DNA of 64,000 nucleotides. It comes from Caproicibacter sp047833665. Lineage in GTDB: Bacteria > Bacillota > Clostridia > Oscillospirales > Acutalibacteraceae. The notes below the pieces were generated by a model. The model saw nothing but the letters and a program-made list of their open reading frames with translations. It had not been told where the DNA came from and ran no database searches. Location: positions 62,001 through 126,000 of the forward strand of contig CP181261.1 in the NCBI GenBank assembly GCA_047833665.1. Direction: 5' to 3'. Made by a program: the position numbers and the translations under genes. The stretch's first letter is position 1. Each line of letters opens with the position of its first letter. Below are positions 30,534 to 39,676 of the stretch, one piece after another.

Positions 30534-31757
30534 TTAATGCCACAACACTTTATGATATTTTGAAAGATCGATTGCAACGGCAACGGCAATAATAATGCCC
30601 TTTATAACCTGCTGCCACATTGGGCTGACGTTGATAAACTGCAGACCATACTGAATAACCGTGAAAATCAAAACACCGGTCACAATGCCGCTGATTTTAC
30701 CAATGCCGCCTGCAAGTGATACGCCGCCCACGCAGCATGCCGCGATAGCATCGAGTTCATAGCCGTAGCCGTACTGGTTAGAAGCACCTGCTGTTCTTGC
30801 AGCCTCTAAAACTCCGCCAAAGCCGTACAGCACACCGGCTAAAATGAAGATACCCATCAATGTTTTAAACACATTTACGCCGGATACCCTTGCGGCTTCC
30901 ATGTTGCCGCCTATAGCATAAATATTTTTACCGAACACTGTTTTATTCAAAATAATCCACATCAAAATGGTTACAGCAATCGCAATAGGAACAAGGATAG
31001 ACACCTTGTCAAACAGCTTTGTCTGCGCTAAACTCTGAAAATCGCTCCTGACACCACCGATTGGTTGGGAATTGTTTGGAGGCATATCAAAGTACAAAGA
31101 ACAAATCCCGTAAATGCTGACGGAACTAGCCAATGTTGCAATGAAAGGATGCATATTGTATTTGGCAACCAAAAATCCGTTAATTGCACCAAAAATACCG
31201 CAGATAAGAATTGCCAACAAAATTGGAATAATCACCGGTAACTGCGGAAGATTTGGGAAAAAGCGGTGGGCATAATCCGGATTTTGCAGCATGGAGGTGG
31301 AAATCACTGCCGCCAACCCGACCATACGGCCGGCGGAAAGATCTGTACCGGCAATTAACAATGTAATGCAGATTCCAAGAGCGATGATCAATCGAATGGA
31401 GGACTGCGCCAAAATGTCAAAAAGAACATCAAACTGCATAAAAGCCGGTTCAATAAAGATGATGACGACGATTAAAACAAGCAGTGCGAAAACCAACGCA
31501 TAATTTAGGAAAAATGTTTTTATGCTTTTGCGGGAAAAAGCAACCGTATCACCCTTGCGAGGCCCGCTGAACCATTGGAGAATTCCGTTGAGCAACAGGC
31601 ATCCCCCGATGATTGTAAGAAACCATGGCAGATCATATACTTTTTTCGTGTAAAAGAAGAGTCCGAAAATGACCCCGAAAATGCCTATACACAAGCCTGC
31701 TATCATGAAAACAGCCGCAACTTTTTTACGGGGAACAATTTTTCCTTCCTGCTCCAT
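30534..31757 (-). CDS. mglC: Galactose/methylgalactoside ABC transporter permease
   Basis: About 407 residues with eight or more hydrophobic helices and the BPD_transp_2 family marker (LLIAGTDLSAGRMVGLAAV, NGFLVAKYNMHPFIATLAS, GGNMEAARVSGVNV). Members are usually about 330-400 residues; this one has a longer N terminus with two extra helices. ATG at 31757 follows GTGAGGG and is preferred to the TTG at 31775. It forms the membrane channel with MglA and MglB. Confidence 0.92.
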   Translation of the reverse strand: MEQEGKIVPRKKVAAVFMIAGLCIGIFGVIFGLFFYTKKVYDLPWFLTIIGGCLLLNGILQWFSGPRKGDTVAFSRKSIKTFFLNYALVFALLVLIVVIIFIEPAFMQFDVLFDILAQSSIRLIIALGICITLLIAGTDLSAGRMVGLAAVISTSMLQNPDYAHRFFPNLPQLPVIIPILLAILICGIFGAINGFLVAKYNMHPFIATLASSVSIYGICSLYFDMPPNNSQPIGGVRSDFQSLAQTKLFDKVSILVPIAIAVTILMWIILNKTVFGKNIYAIGGNMEAARVSGVNVFKTLMGIFILAGVLYGFGGVLEAARTAGASNQYGYGYELDAIAACCVGGVSLAGGIGKISGIVTGVLIFTVIQYGLQFINVSPMWQQVIKGIIIAVAVAIDLSKYHKVLWH

Positions 31758-31776
31758 ATGTACCCTCACTTCCAAT

Positions 31777-33276
31777 CTAATTTCTATATTGTGTCGCTAG
31801 GCGCATTACAGAAACTTGATTTGCTTCATCATGATTCAGAATTCCTGTAACTCTGCCTTCGCACATCACCATGACCCGATCCGACATTCCCAGCAGTTCC
31901 GGCATTTCGGAAGAAATCATGATAATGGATTTTCCGGATTTAATCAAATCGAGCATAATGGTGTAGATTTCATATTTAGCACCCACATCGATTCCTCGGG
32001 TTGGCTCATCAAGAATCAGAATATCGGGATCCGTCAAAAGCCAGCGGGCAATTAATACCTTTTGCTGGTTTCCTCCAGATAAATTCTCCATTTCTGTGTC
32101 TAGATTCGGAGTTTTTACATTTAGAGTTTCACTCATGGATTTTGCAGCTTGAAAACGCTTTGAATCGTTTAGCAAACCGCCTTTGGCAAATCTTTGCTGA
32201 CTTGCGATGACGGTATTGTCCAGCACTGAAAGATGCGCATAAACACCGGATGCTCTGCGCTCTTCCGTCAGCAAGGCAAATCCGTTCTTCTTTGCATCTT
32301 GAACCGATTTAATTTCAATCTTTTGGTTGTTCTTGTAGATTTCTCCGGAAGCAATTGGACGTAAACCAAAAATAGACTCAACCAATTCGGTCCTCTGTGC
32401 GCCTACCAATCCTCCAAGGCCCAATATTTCCCCTCTATGAAGTTCAAAACTGACATGTTGGAACGACCTTGCGTCCGCCGAGCACAGATCGTGGACTTTC
32501 AGCACTATAGCATCGCTCGGAGTATAGTCTTTTTTTGGGAAACGATTGGTCAGCTCACGGCCAACCATTAATTGAATCAACTGGTCCGTTGTCATTTCAC
32601 TTGCCGGCCATGTTCCAATGTATCTACCGTCTCGCATCACAGTGACTTCATCTGAAATTTTAAGGATTTCCTCCATCTTGTGCGAGATGTAGATAATAGC
32701 ACACCCTTTTGACTGAAGATATTTAATGATGCGAAACAGATGCTGCGTTTCATTATCCGTCAAAGAGGATGTTGGTTCATCCATAATAATTAACTTGGAA
32801 TTATAGCTGACCGCTTTTGCAATTTCGACAAGCTGCAGATTGGAAGGAGAAAGTGTTACCGCCAGTGCTTCCGGGTTCACATCCAGATTAATTTCATCAA
32901 AAAGTTCCTTCGTCTTGCGAATCATGGCTTTTTTGTCAACTAACAGTCCCTTTTTAGGGAATCTGCCAAGCCAAACATTCTCCATAACCGGCCTGTAACG
33001 AATGGGATGCTGCTCTTGGTGAATCATAGAAATACCCATATCCAACGCCTGCCGGGTGGATGTGATTTCTACCTTCTGCCCGTCAAAAAGAATTTCTCCT
33101 TCATCCTTATGGTAGATTCCGAATAGGCATTTCATCAAAGTGGATTTACCTGCACCATTTTCACCCACCAGTGCGTGCACACTGCCCGGTTTTACTTTGA
33201 GAGTGACATCCTGCAGTGCTTTTACACCGGGAAAGGATTTTGAAATATGATTCATTTCCAAGATGTACTCACTCAA
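31777..33276 (-). CDS. mglA: Galactose/methylgalactoside ABC transporter ATPase
   Basis: 499 residues, two ABC domains in one chain, as in MglA/RbsA. First Walker A is GENGAGKSTLMKCLFG and Walker B LIIMDEPTSSL. The second half has a degenerate Walker A (GGLVGAQRTELVES) but an intact LSGGNQQKVLIARWL signature and ILILDEPTRGIDVG. It powers sugar uptake. It starts 88 bases after mglB, the gap holding a hairpin, and ends one base before the longest mglC frame. Confidence 0.95.
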   Translation of the reverse strand: MSEYILEMNHISKSFPGVKALQDVTLKVKPGSVHALVGENGAGKSTLMKCLFGIYHKDEGEILFDGQKVEITSTRQALDMGISMIHQEQHPIRYRPVMENVWLGRFPKKGLLVDKKAMIRKTKELFDEINLDVNPEALAVTLSPSNLQLVEIAKAVSYNSKLIIMDEPTSSLTDNETQHLFRIIKYLQSKGCAIIYISHKMEEILKISDEVTVMRDGRYIGTWPASEMTTDQLIQLMVGRELTNRFPKKDYTPSDAIVLKVHDLCSADARSFQHVSFELHRGEILGLGGLVGAQRTELVESIFGLRPIASGEIYKNNQKIEIKSVQDAKKNGFALLTEERRASGVYAHLSVLDNTVIASQQRFAKGGLLNDSKRFQAAKSMSETLNVKTPNLDTEMENLSGGNQQKVLIARWLLTDPDILILDEPTRGIDVGAKYEIYTIMLDLIKSGKSIIMISSEMPELLGMSDRVMVMCEGRVTGILNHDEANQVSVMRLATQYRN

Positions 33277-33310
33277 CTGTCAGCCCTCCTTTTCTTCAGA
33301 ATAAACAACT

Positions 33311-33347
33311 GTGGGGAACGTAAAAAGTCCGCCTTCGCGTTCCCCAC
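33311..33347 (-). ncRNA. Intercistronic stem-loop between mglB and mglA
   Basis: A perfect 10-pair stem (GTGGGGAACG with CGTTCCCCAC) in the 88-base gap after the binding-protein gene. A likely mRNA stabiliser or attenuator keeping MglB in excess; compare the hairpin at 7545. Confidence 0.6.
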
Positions 33348-33364
33348 GCGCTATGACAAGTGTA

Positions 33365-34465
33365 TTAGCTCATATAATCTTCGTAATTGTCCTGTGTAAC
33401 CTGAACGTATGGAATCCAGACGTATTTGTTGTCTGTCAATTCATAGCCGATGGTGTCTTCGGTAATTTCTTTGCCTTGTGCAGCGGCAACTGCAATATGG
33501 ACTGCCGCAGTACCTTGGTTCACAGCATCGTTCAGAACGGTACCGTACATGGAGCCTTGTTTCATAGCTTCCAGCGCGGGAGCTGTTGCATCAACACCGA
33601 CAACCGGTATGTATTTGCTTTCATCGCCCTTATTGTAGCCATGCGCTTTCAGTGCTTCAATGGCACCCAGTGCCATATCATCGTTATTGCATAAAACCGC
33701 TTCAATCTTATCGATTCCCTTGGAAGTGATGAAAGTGTTCATCAAGTCGGTAGCTTTTGCTTTATCCCAGTATGCCGTATCAGCCGCTAACTCCTCTGTT
33801 TCAAAGCCGGCATCTTTAATAGCCTCAATGGAATATTTTGTGCGGAGTGTTGCATCCTGGTGACCAGGTTCTCCCTGCAGCATAACATATTGGATTTTTC
33901 CGTCTCCATTCCGGTCAGCTTCCGGATGTTCCTTAAAGTAATTAACAATCAGTTCGCCGGACAAAGTCCCTGACTGTTCTGCTTTCGCACCCACATACCA
34001 AGCCTTGTCGTAACTATTGAGAACATCCGCCTCCGGTTCACGGTTGATGAAAACAATTGGAATATCCTTATCCTTTGCTTTCTTTACCAGCGATTCCGCA
34101 GCGGTACGGTCAACCGGGTTGACACAAAGAGCCGTTACACCTTTTGTAAGGAATGTGTCTACTTGCTCATTCTGTGTAGCCTGCTTGTTCTGGGAATCCA
34201 CGATATTCAGCGTAACCCCCATCTTTTCGGCTTCTTTCGTCATTTGATCGCGAACGCCGGTCATAAATGTGTCATCAAATTTGTAGATGCAAACGCCGAT
34301 TGTGATGTCCGATGGATCAACATCGGCTTCACTTTCTGCTGTTGACTCCGCTTCCGTTGCAGATGATTCTGCCGGCGCAGAAGAGGCAGAATTGCTGCTA
34401 GAACATCCTACGGTGACAGAGCCCAGCATGAGGGCAGCCATAATGATTGCCAAAGTCCTTTTCAT
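33365..34465 (-). CDS. mglB: Galactose/glucose-type ABC transporter binding lipoprotein
   Basis: 366 residues. Lipobox LGSVTVGCSSSNS, a serine/alanine linker, then the type I binding fold (DITIGVCIYKFDDTFMTGV, QYVMLQGEPGHQDATLRTK, CNNDDMALGAIEALKAHG). A Ca-binding-loop-like segment (DRNGDGKIQYV) is as in galactose-binding proteins. First gene of mglBAC, which probably imports galactose, glucose or a methylgalactoside. Confidence 0.94.
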   Translation of the reverse strand: MKRTLAIIMAALMLGSVTVGCSSSNSASSAPAESSATEAESTAESEADVDPSDITIGVCIYKFDDTFMTGVRDQMTKEAEKMGVTLNIVDSQNKQATQNEQVDTFLTKGVTALCVNPVDRTAAESLVKKAKDKDIPIVFINREPEADVLNSYDKAWYVGAKAEQSGTLSGELIVNYFKEHPEADRNGDGKIQYVMLQGEPGHQDATLRTKYSIEAIKDAGFETEELAADTAYWDKAKATDLMNTFITSKGIDKIEAVLCNNDDMALGAIEALKAHGYNKGDESKYIPVVGVDATAPALEAMKQGSMYGTVLNDAVNQGTAAVHIAVAAAQGKEITEDTIGYELTDNKYVWIPYVQVTQDNYEDYMS

Positions 34466-34568
34466 AAATCTTCCTCCTTTTAAAGATACTGATCAGCAAG
34501 CGCAAATTATTTGTGATTAATACACATATTATTGCAATCTTGCCGATCTTTCTTGTTGATTAATCCTA

Positions 34569-34660
34569 ATTATACTGTGCATATCATAAAAAATCCATAT
34601 AAAATTCTTCTGTCTTATATTAAAATTCTTAACTCTTAGAATCTTTTTATATAAAATTTA
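34569..34660 (-). promoter_or_regulatory. mglB promoter with phased direct repeats, probable YesN-type activator sites
   Basis: The minus-strand -10 TATAAT is at 34569-34574, with a weak -35 (TGGATT, 34592-34597). Three copies of AAAATT with AT-rich flanks start at 34601, 34622 and 34653, giving 21 and 31 base steps, or two and three helical turns. The first abuts the -35. A weak -35 with phased sites just upstream is typical of AraC-family activation. Confidence 0.5.
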
Positions 34661-35164
34661 TGTAAAAAGTGAGCCCTGACTGTTGTTACACCAAAAGTTA
34701 TTTTCCTTTCGGAACAGGGTTTGAAATCGTTTGGCGAGTATCAATGGAGCAATAGAAATCTCTAAGATTAACAAAGGTAAAAAAGAGTAAATTTTTATTT
34801 TGAGCAGTTTTCAAGTGGGAAAATCCGTGAGCAAAAGCATAAAATTAAGGCACAGCCTCGGAACAAAAAGTTCTGAGACTGTGCCATTTCATTTTCCGGT
34901 CAGGTTCTATGGAGGACGATTTATTCAGGCTGAGCTCTTTGACCACGCAGCCCCGCACGCAATAATTTCCTTTGCGTTTTTAGACGGAGCACCCGAAAGA
35001 CAGGTCCGTTCCCGACCGATTTGTCGAACAAATTCTTAAAAATTTCCTATGGTGAAATCTTTCGGACACTGTCAATTAAATTTTATACGTCCTATTGTTA
35101 TTGTATTCACCATATCCTTTTTCGGTGTATGGGTTCTGCTTTTTCCCGCTGAAAACAGAAAATG
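34661..35164. other. 500-base gap with a strong stem-loop, otherwise unexplained
   Basis: The only clear structure is an imperfect 15-base stem at 34849-34885 (GGCACAGCCTCGGAAC with GTTCTGAGACTGTGCC). Frames on both strands between 34800 and 35040 are open but lack ribosome sites and have no family I recognise. The stem could end a minus-strand transcript or belong to a small repeat element. Confidence 0.4.
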
Positions 35165-36541
35165 TTAATACTCAAGTTTATCTTCCAGATAATCGGTCAG
35201 CTTATCAATGGAGATGCGCTCCTGCTGCATAGTATCGCGGTCGCGCACGGTTACGCAGGCGTCCGTTTCACTGTCCATGTCGTAGGTGACGCAGAACGGT
35301 GTGCCGATTTCATCCTGACGGCGATACCGTTTGCCAATGGAACCGGCATCGTCATAATCCACCATGAAGTGTTTGGCCAACATGGTATAAACCTCCTGTG
35401 CGCGGTCATTTAGCTTTTTGCGCAGGGGGAGTACCGCAGCTTTGTAAGGTGCAAGCGCCGGATGAAGATGCAAAACCACGCGGGTATCTCCGTTCTCCAG
35501 TTTCTCCTCATCATAGGCATCGCACAAAAATGCAAGTGCAACGCGGTCTGCACCAAGCGAAGGCTCAATAACATAGGGAATATAATGTTCATGCGTCTCC
35601 GGGTCAAAGAATTCCAAGCTCTTGCCGGAATGTTCCTGATGGCGCGACAAGTCATAATTCGTGCGGTCGGCAATACCCCACAGCTCACCCCAACCAAATG
35701 GGAACAAAAATTCAATGTCCGTGGTCGCCTTGGAATAGAAGGAAAGTTCTTCTTTCGCATGGTCGCGCATGCGAATATTGCTTTCCGTCATGCCAAGGTC
35801 AAGCAGCCACTTCTTGCAGAAATCCTTCCAGTAGTGGAACCAATCCAAGTCGGTACCCGGCTTGCAGAAAAACTCCAGTTCCATTTGCTCAAATTCACGG
35901 GTGCGGAAGGTAAAGTTTCCGGGTGTGATTTCATTTCTAAAGCTCTTTCCTATCTGAGCGATGCCAAACGGAACTTTGCGGCGTGTGGTTCTCTGCACAT
36001 TCGCAAAATTGACAAAGATGCCCTGTGCTGTTTCCGGACGCAGGTAAATTTCGTTTTTCGCATCTTCGGTTACACCCTGAAAGGTTTTGAACATCAGGTT
36101 AAACTGGCGGATATCCGTAAAGTTCTCGCTTCCGCAATTCGGGCATTTGATGTGGTGTTCCCGAATGAAATCCATCATCTTTTCGTTGCTCCAGCCGTCC
36201 GCGCTCTCTCCGGTAAAGTCCTCAATCAGCTTATCCGCACGGTGGCGTGATTTGCAGTCGCGGCAATCCATCAACGGATCCGAAAAGCCGCCCACATGGC
36301 CGGATGCCACCCAGGTTTGAGGATTCATTAAAATGGCGGAATCAAGGCCGACATTATACGGGTTTTCCTGAATAAATTTCTTTCTCCAAGCGTTTTTGAT
36401 GTTATTCTTAAATTCCACGCCAAGCGGACCGTAGTCCCACGTGTTTGAAAGTCCGCCGTAAATTTCGGAACCGGGGTACACAAAACCGCGGTTTTTGCAC
36501 AGTGCGACAATCTGGTCCATGGTTTTTTCTGTTGTTTGCAT
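35165..36541 (-). CDS. glyQS: Glycyl-tRNA synthetase, single-chain dimeric type
   Basis: 458 residues, class II synthetase. Opening GFVYPGSEIYGGLSNTWDYG is diagnostic of the alpha2 enzyme, with a zinc-type CPNCGSENFTDIRQFN. Motif 2 region is FRNEITPGNFTFRTREFEQME, motif 3 EPSLGADRVALAFL, and the C-terminal anticodon-binding domain lies in about 360-455. It charges tRNA-Gly. ATG follows GGAGGAAACAGC. It lies 44 bases after the gtrA stop, so the two may share a promoter. I see no T-box leader. Confidence 0.97.
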   Translation of the reverse strand: MQTTEKTMDQIVALCKNRGFVYPGSEIYGGLSNTWDYGPLGVEFKNNIKNAWRKKFIQENPYNVGLDSAILMNPQTWVASGHVGGFSDPLMDCRDCKSRHRADKLIEDFTGESADGWSNEKMMDFIREHHIKCPNCGSENFTDIRQFNLMFKTFQGVTEDAKNEIYLRPETAQGIFVNFANVQRTTRRKVPFGIAQIGKSFRNEITPGNFTFRTREFEQMELEFFCKPGTDLDWFHYWKDFCKKWLLDLGMTESNIRMRDHAKEELSFYSKATTDIEFLFPFGWGELWGIADRTNYDLSRHQEHSGKSLEFFDPETHEHYIPYVIEPSLGADRVALAFLCDAYDEEKLENGDTRVVLHLHPALAPYKAAVLPLRKKLNDRAQEVYTMLAKHFMVDYDDAGSIGKRYRRQDEIGTPFCVTYDMDSETDACVTVRDRDTMQQERISIDKLTDYLEDKLEY

Positions 36542-36585
36542 GCTGTTTCCTCCATTTTGGCGGGACGCTGGCTGCGCCCCCCAAT

Positions 36586-37005
36586 TTATTTTTTGCGGAA
36601 TATCAAAAGTTTGCTAAAAACATAATTAATCACTACAACTATCACATTGTCTGCAATTTTAGCCATAAGGCCGCTCCACAGCAAAATATCAATAAACATC
36701 CACATACACAAATAGTCCACACCGAGAGAAAAAAGGCGTGCGGCAAAAAAACTAAGAAGCTCCTTTAACACGACGTCTCTGCGCAGACTCGTACTGCGGA
36801 ACACCCATATTTTATTTGTGAGAAAGGCAAAGGTCACCGCAAGAATCCATGCAAGCGCATTCGCAATCTGCCACGACCAATCAAGATAATTATAACAGAT
36901 TTGAAAAACAAGAAGATTGATGACAGTTGTCAAAACACCGAATACAATATATAATATCATTTCTGGACTGGTGAGAAAGCGCCATAATTTAAGAAAACGA
37001 TTCAT
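36586..37005 (-). CDS. GtrA-family small membrane protein
   Basis: 139 residues with four membrane helices (MILYIVFGVLTTVINLLVF, IANALAWILAVTFAFLTNK, LLSFFAARLFSLGVDYLCM, IADNVIVVVINYVFSKLLIF). The NKIWVFRS motif is typical of GtrA proteins, which are linked to flipping polyprenyl-linked sugars. No glycosyltransferase is adjacent, so the pathway is unknown. ATG at 37005 follows GGAGGCCCGC and is preferred to 37017. Confidence 0.9.
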   Translation of the reverse strand: MNRFLKLWRFLTSPEMILYIVFGVLTTVINLLVFQICYNYLDWSWQIANALAWILAVTFAFLTNKIWVFRSTSLRRDVVLKELLSFFAARLFSLGVDYLCMWMFIDILLWSGLMAKIADNVIVVVINYVFSKLLIFRKK

Positions 37006-37035
37006 GCGGGCCTCCATACAAGAAGGAATAGATAT

Positions 37036-37064
37036 AGTTTAACATTCCGGCAGAATTCTTTCAA
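37036..37064 (-). promoter_or_regulatory. Possible promoter of gtrA-glyQS
   Basis: Minus strand TTGAAA (complement of 37059-37064), 17-base spacer, TAAACT (complement of 37036-37041). Confidence 0.45.
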
Positions 37065-37157
37065 CCGAATAAAACACATTTTCTGCAGATAACCGTAAAA
37101 AGAACGAATACAGGCTCAAACGCTGAACATTTTCATGCCATATTAGGGAAATATAAT

Positions 37158-37186
37158 TTGACAAATTAGAAATAAAAAGATATGAT
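37158..37186 (+). promoter_or_regulatory. Sigma-A promoter of the 37250 membrane protein gene
   Basis: TTGACA at 37158-37163, 17-base spacer, TATGAT at 37181-37186; near consensus. Confidence 0.7.
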
Positions 37187-37249
37187 AATTTTATAACATA
37201 TTTAGGGGATTATGATGCCCACATCACGGTATAGAGGAGAAAAGCATTT

Positions 37250-37780
37250 ATGGAAAAAAAGAACCTGCGAAAAACAGAAGGTCTTCCCTTCAATCTTGGA
37301 ATGGCAGCCGGTGTTGCCCTATTGCTGCAAAGCATTCTTAGCTTTAACCTGTCCGAAATTGAAACAATGGCCACTTTGTCTGCCCTAGGAAAATCAGGAA
37401 CCGTTACCGGGACTTCTTTTTTCACGATTATTTCTTTTCTAATTTATCCGGGCATTTTTCTGTTGCTTCTTTTCTTGGGCAAAAATAAGGAAAGGCGCGG
37501 CAGCGCATTCGCTATTGTATGGATCGTCTTCTCGGCAATTAGGCTGTTGTCTGCGATTGGCTCCACATTTACTATGAAAGACGTTACATTACAAGTAGCT
37601 GCTGCGGTGGATGCGGCGATGCCCGGTGGATACTGGGTAGAATTTGGTTTAGGGATTCTCGGCACAGGACTCATGATAGCCTCTTGTATTGTATTTTTAG
37701 AACGCCTGCACCAACCGCCTGTGCTTGAGAATTCGGAAGTACAGCCGGCGAAAAACAGCCCGTCGGACGGACAACTGTAA
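37250..37780 (+). CDS. Small integral membrane protein of unknown function
   Basis: 176 residues and four likely membrane helices (about 18-36, 58-80, 88-106 and 127-148), with a short charged N terminus (MEKKNLRKTEG) and a polar tail. I do not recognise the family. It has its own near-consensus promoter and a ribosome site AGAGGAGAAAAGC. Convergent with the flavoprotein gene at 37877; nothing in the context points to a role. Confidence 0.75.
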   Translation: MEKKNLRKTEGLPFNLGMAAGVALLLQSILSFNLSEIETMATLSALGKSGTVTGTSFFTIISFLIYPGIFLLLLFLGKNKERRGSAFAIVWIVFSAIRLLSAIGSTFTMKDVTLQVAAAVDAAMPGGYWVEFGLGILGTGLMIASCIVFLERLHQPPVLENSEVQPAKNSPSDGQL

Positions 37781-37876
37781 CCTGCGGATATGCGTTTCAT
37801 AATACTTTTCACGCAATTACTAAAGCAGTACTAAAAACATTCTTGGGCCGTAATGAAGGAAAAAGAGAAACTCCAA

Positions 37877-38587
37877 TCAATGAAATGGTGCTTTGCCGCT
37901 TAGCCAGCCGTGTGACTGCCAGTACTGCCGGTCAATGGATGGAGTTTTTCCGCTTTGATTCATTTTTCGGCTAAGATAAAAGAAAAAACGTGAAAATACA
38001 TAAGGCGTGCTGTCTCCCTTGGAAACAGCGCGCCAAAATTTTTCCGCACACCGATCCAGTTCTTGCTCATATTTTTTCTGTTTTTCAGTAGGCATAGAGT
38101 TCCAGTTTAATGCAAACATGCGGAAGCCTTTTTGATACACTCGGTTGATTCCCCAGTATTTTAAACAGGTTGTAATCGGCTTCATGGAAGATTTCATCCC
38201 CGCTCCTGCCGCAGTGGACAGAACAAACGCCTTTTTATGGAAAAATTCCGGCCGGGGTCGGTGATTCATAAATAAAAACGGATAGTGGTCCAAAAAATTT
38301 TTCATCCCGCCGGAAGCCGACATGACATAGACGGGCGTTGTCAAGATTAAAGCATCCGCCTGAATCATGGAGTCCAGAATTGGTTTAGTATATTGTCTGT
38401 GTGGGCAAGTTTCCTCGCCGCGGGTTACACAGCTGCAGCAGCCCCGGCAGAATTCCGGCAAATCCTTTGGTAAGAAAAATTCCGTTACTTCCACATCCCC
38501 GCGTTTAGACAAAGCTTGAAGGAAAATCCGCGCCGCACGGTATGTATTCCCTTTTCGCGGACTGCCATGGATAACGGTAATCTTCAT
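37877..38587 (-). CDS. NADPH-dependent FMN reductase/flavodoxin-fold protein with Cys cluster
   Basis: 236 residues. It opens with the flavodoxin-fold phosphate loop MKITVIHGSPRKGNTYRAA, followed by the cysteine-rich FCRGCCSCVTRGEETCPH and LILTTPVYVMSASGGMKNFL. The Cys group recalls iron-sulfur flavoproteins and related NAD(P)H oxidoreductases. ATG at 38587 follows AGGTGG and is preferred to GTG at 38596. It stands alone; its electron partner is unknown. Confidence 0.85.
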   Translation of the reverse strand: MKITVIHGSPRKGNTYRAARIFLQALSKRGDVEVTEFFLPKDLPEFCRGCCSCVTRGEETCPHRQYTKPILDSMIQADALILTTPVYVMSASGGMKNFLDHYPFLFMNHRPRPEFFHKKAFVLSTAAGAGMKSSMKPITTCLKYWGINRVYQKGFRMFALNWNSMPTEKQKKYEQELDRCAEKFWRAVSKGDSTPYVFSRFFFYLSRKMNQSGKTPSIDRQYWQSHGWLSGKAPFH

Positions 38588-38677
38588 TTTGCCCACCTAC
38601 CTTTTTATCAATATCATTTTATCAGTATAGCATGAAAAAAATTTAACAGCAAACACAACAAATGGAATATTATGAAT

Positions 38678-38716
38678 AAAAACGGAGCGTCCGACAAGAT
38701 CGGATACTCCGTTTTT
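38678..38716. terminator. Terminator of the opu operon
   Basis: AAAACGGAG and TCCGA pair with TCGGA and CTCCGTTTT around a short loop, with T tracts. It lies 60 bases past the last opu gene and may also serve the opposite side. Confidence 0.85.
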
Positions 38717-38776
38717 TAACGCGGTTTTCCCGCACACTGATATACTTTGCCGATGATTCAGACCGGAGCAAGAAAC

Positions 38777-39676
38777 TTAAATGAGTCCTTGGTCCTTCAA
38801 AAACGCAGTCGCAACCTCTTCGATACTCTTCTTTTCATTATCTACTTGATAGTTCAGGTCCTGCATGGTTTCTTCATCGATTTTACCGCTTAGACTGTTC
38901 AAAACCTCTTTCAATTCCGGATATTTTTGTAACGTGTCGTCTCGGATGATAGGTGCTGCATAATACGGCGGGAAAAATCCTTTGTCATCTTCCAGTACCT
39001 TCAGATTGAGTGCTTTGAGCTGACCATCCGTTGTGTAGGCATCCGTTACATCCATTTTTCCCTCCCCGATTGCCTGATATTTCAGGGAATTTTCCATTTT
39101 CGCCTCATCTTTGAACTTTAATCCATACATTTTTACCAGCCCATCGTAGCCGTCTTCACGGTTAAAAAAATTATGTTCCGCACCGAAAACAAACTGGTCA
39201 GATAGTGGCACCAGATCGCTGATGGATTCAATGCCGTTTTGCTCCGCCAGCTCTTTCGGCATGGCCAATGCATAGGTGTTATTATACCCAAATGGATCCA
39301 GCCATGTAATCTGGAACTGTTTTTCAAACTCTTCGCTCACGGTTTGGTAAACCTTATCTGGGTCGGAGTCTACGGGGAGTTTCAGATAAGCGGTAAGCGC
39401 CGTTCCGGTGTATTCCGGATAAATGTCGACTTCACCTTTTTTAATCGCTTCAAAGCAAACAAATGTGCCGCCTATATTCATCTTGCGCTCTACGTTTAAG
39501 TCAGTCTTATTCTCAATCAGCTGTGCCAGCATCTCCCCAAGAATTTTATTTTCCGTGTAATCCTTTGAGGCAACGACAACACCATCTTTTTTCGAGCATG
39601 CGGCCAGCGCCGGAATGAGAAGCAACAACGCCAAAACCGGAGCTATTTTTCTTTTAAGGTTAAGTTTAAGATGCAT
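38777..39676 (-). CDS. opuCC: Osmoprotectant (glycine betaine/choline/carnitine) binding lipoprotein
   Basis: 299 residues. Lipobox LLIPALAACSKKDG; OpuAC-type fold with VVVASKDYTENKILGEML and IYPEYTGTALTAYL. Aromatic residues for a quaternary-amine cage are likely but not placed. ATG at 39676 follows AAAGGAGG and overlaps the permease gene; the longer frame to 39751 lies inside that gene. It delivers compatible solutes to the OpuC-type permeases. Confidence 0.92.
   Translation of the reverse strand: MHLKLNLKRKIAPVLALLLLIPALAACSKKDGVVVASKDYTENKILGEMLAQLIENKTDLNVERKMNIGGTFVCFEAIKKGEVDIYPEYTGTALTAYLKLPVDSDPDKVYQTVSEEFEKQFQITWLDPFGYNNTYALAMPKELAEQNGIESISDLVPLSDQFVFGAEHNFFNREDGYDGLVKMYGLKFKDEAKMENSLKYQAIGEGKMDVTDAYTTDGQLKALNLKVLEDDKGFFPPYYAAPIIRDDTLQKYPELKEVLNSLSGKIDEETMQDLNYQVDNEKKSIEEVATAFLKDQGLI

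Noticed and set aside
35462..36250. 262-residue plus-strand frame
   Set aside because: Antisense to glycyl-tRNA synthetase, which has clear family motifs.
36542..37017. T-box or glycine riboswitch upstream of glyQS
   Set aside because: The space before glyQS is 44 bases and holds no conserved T-box or glycine aptamer core; none was seen before gtrA either.
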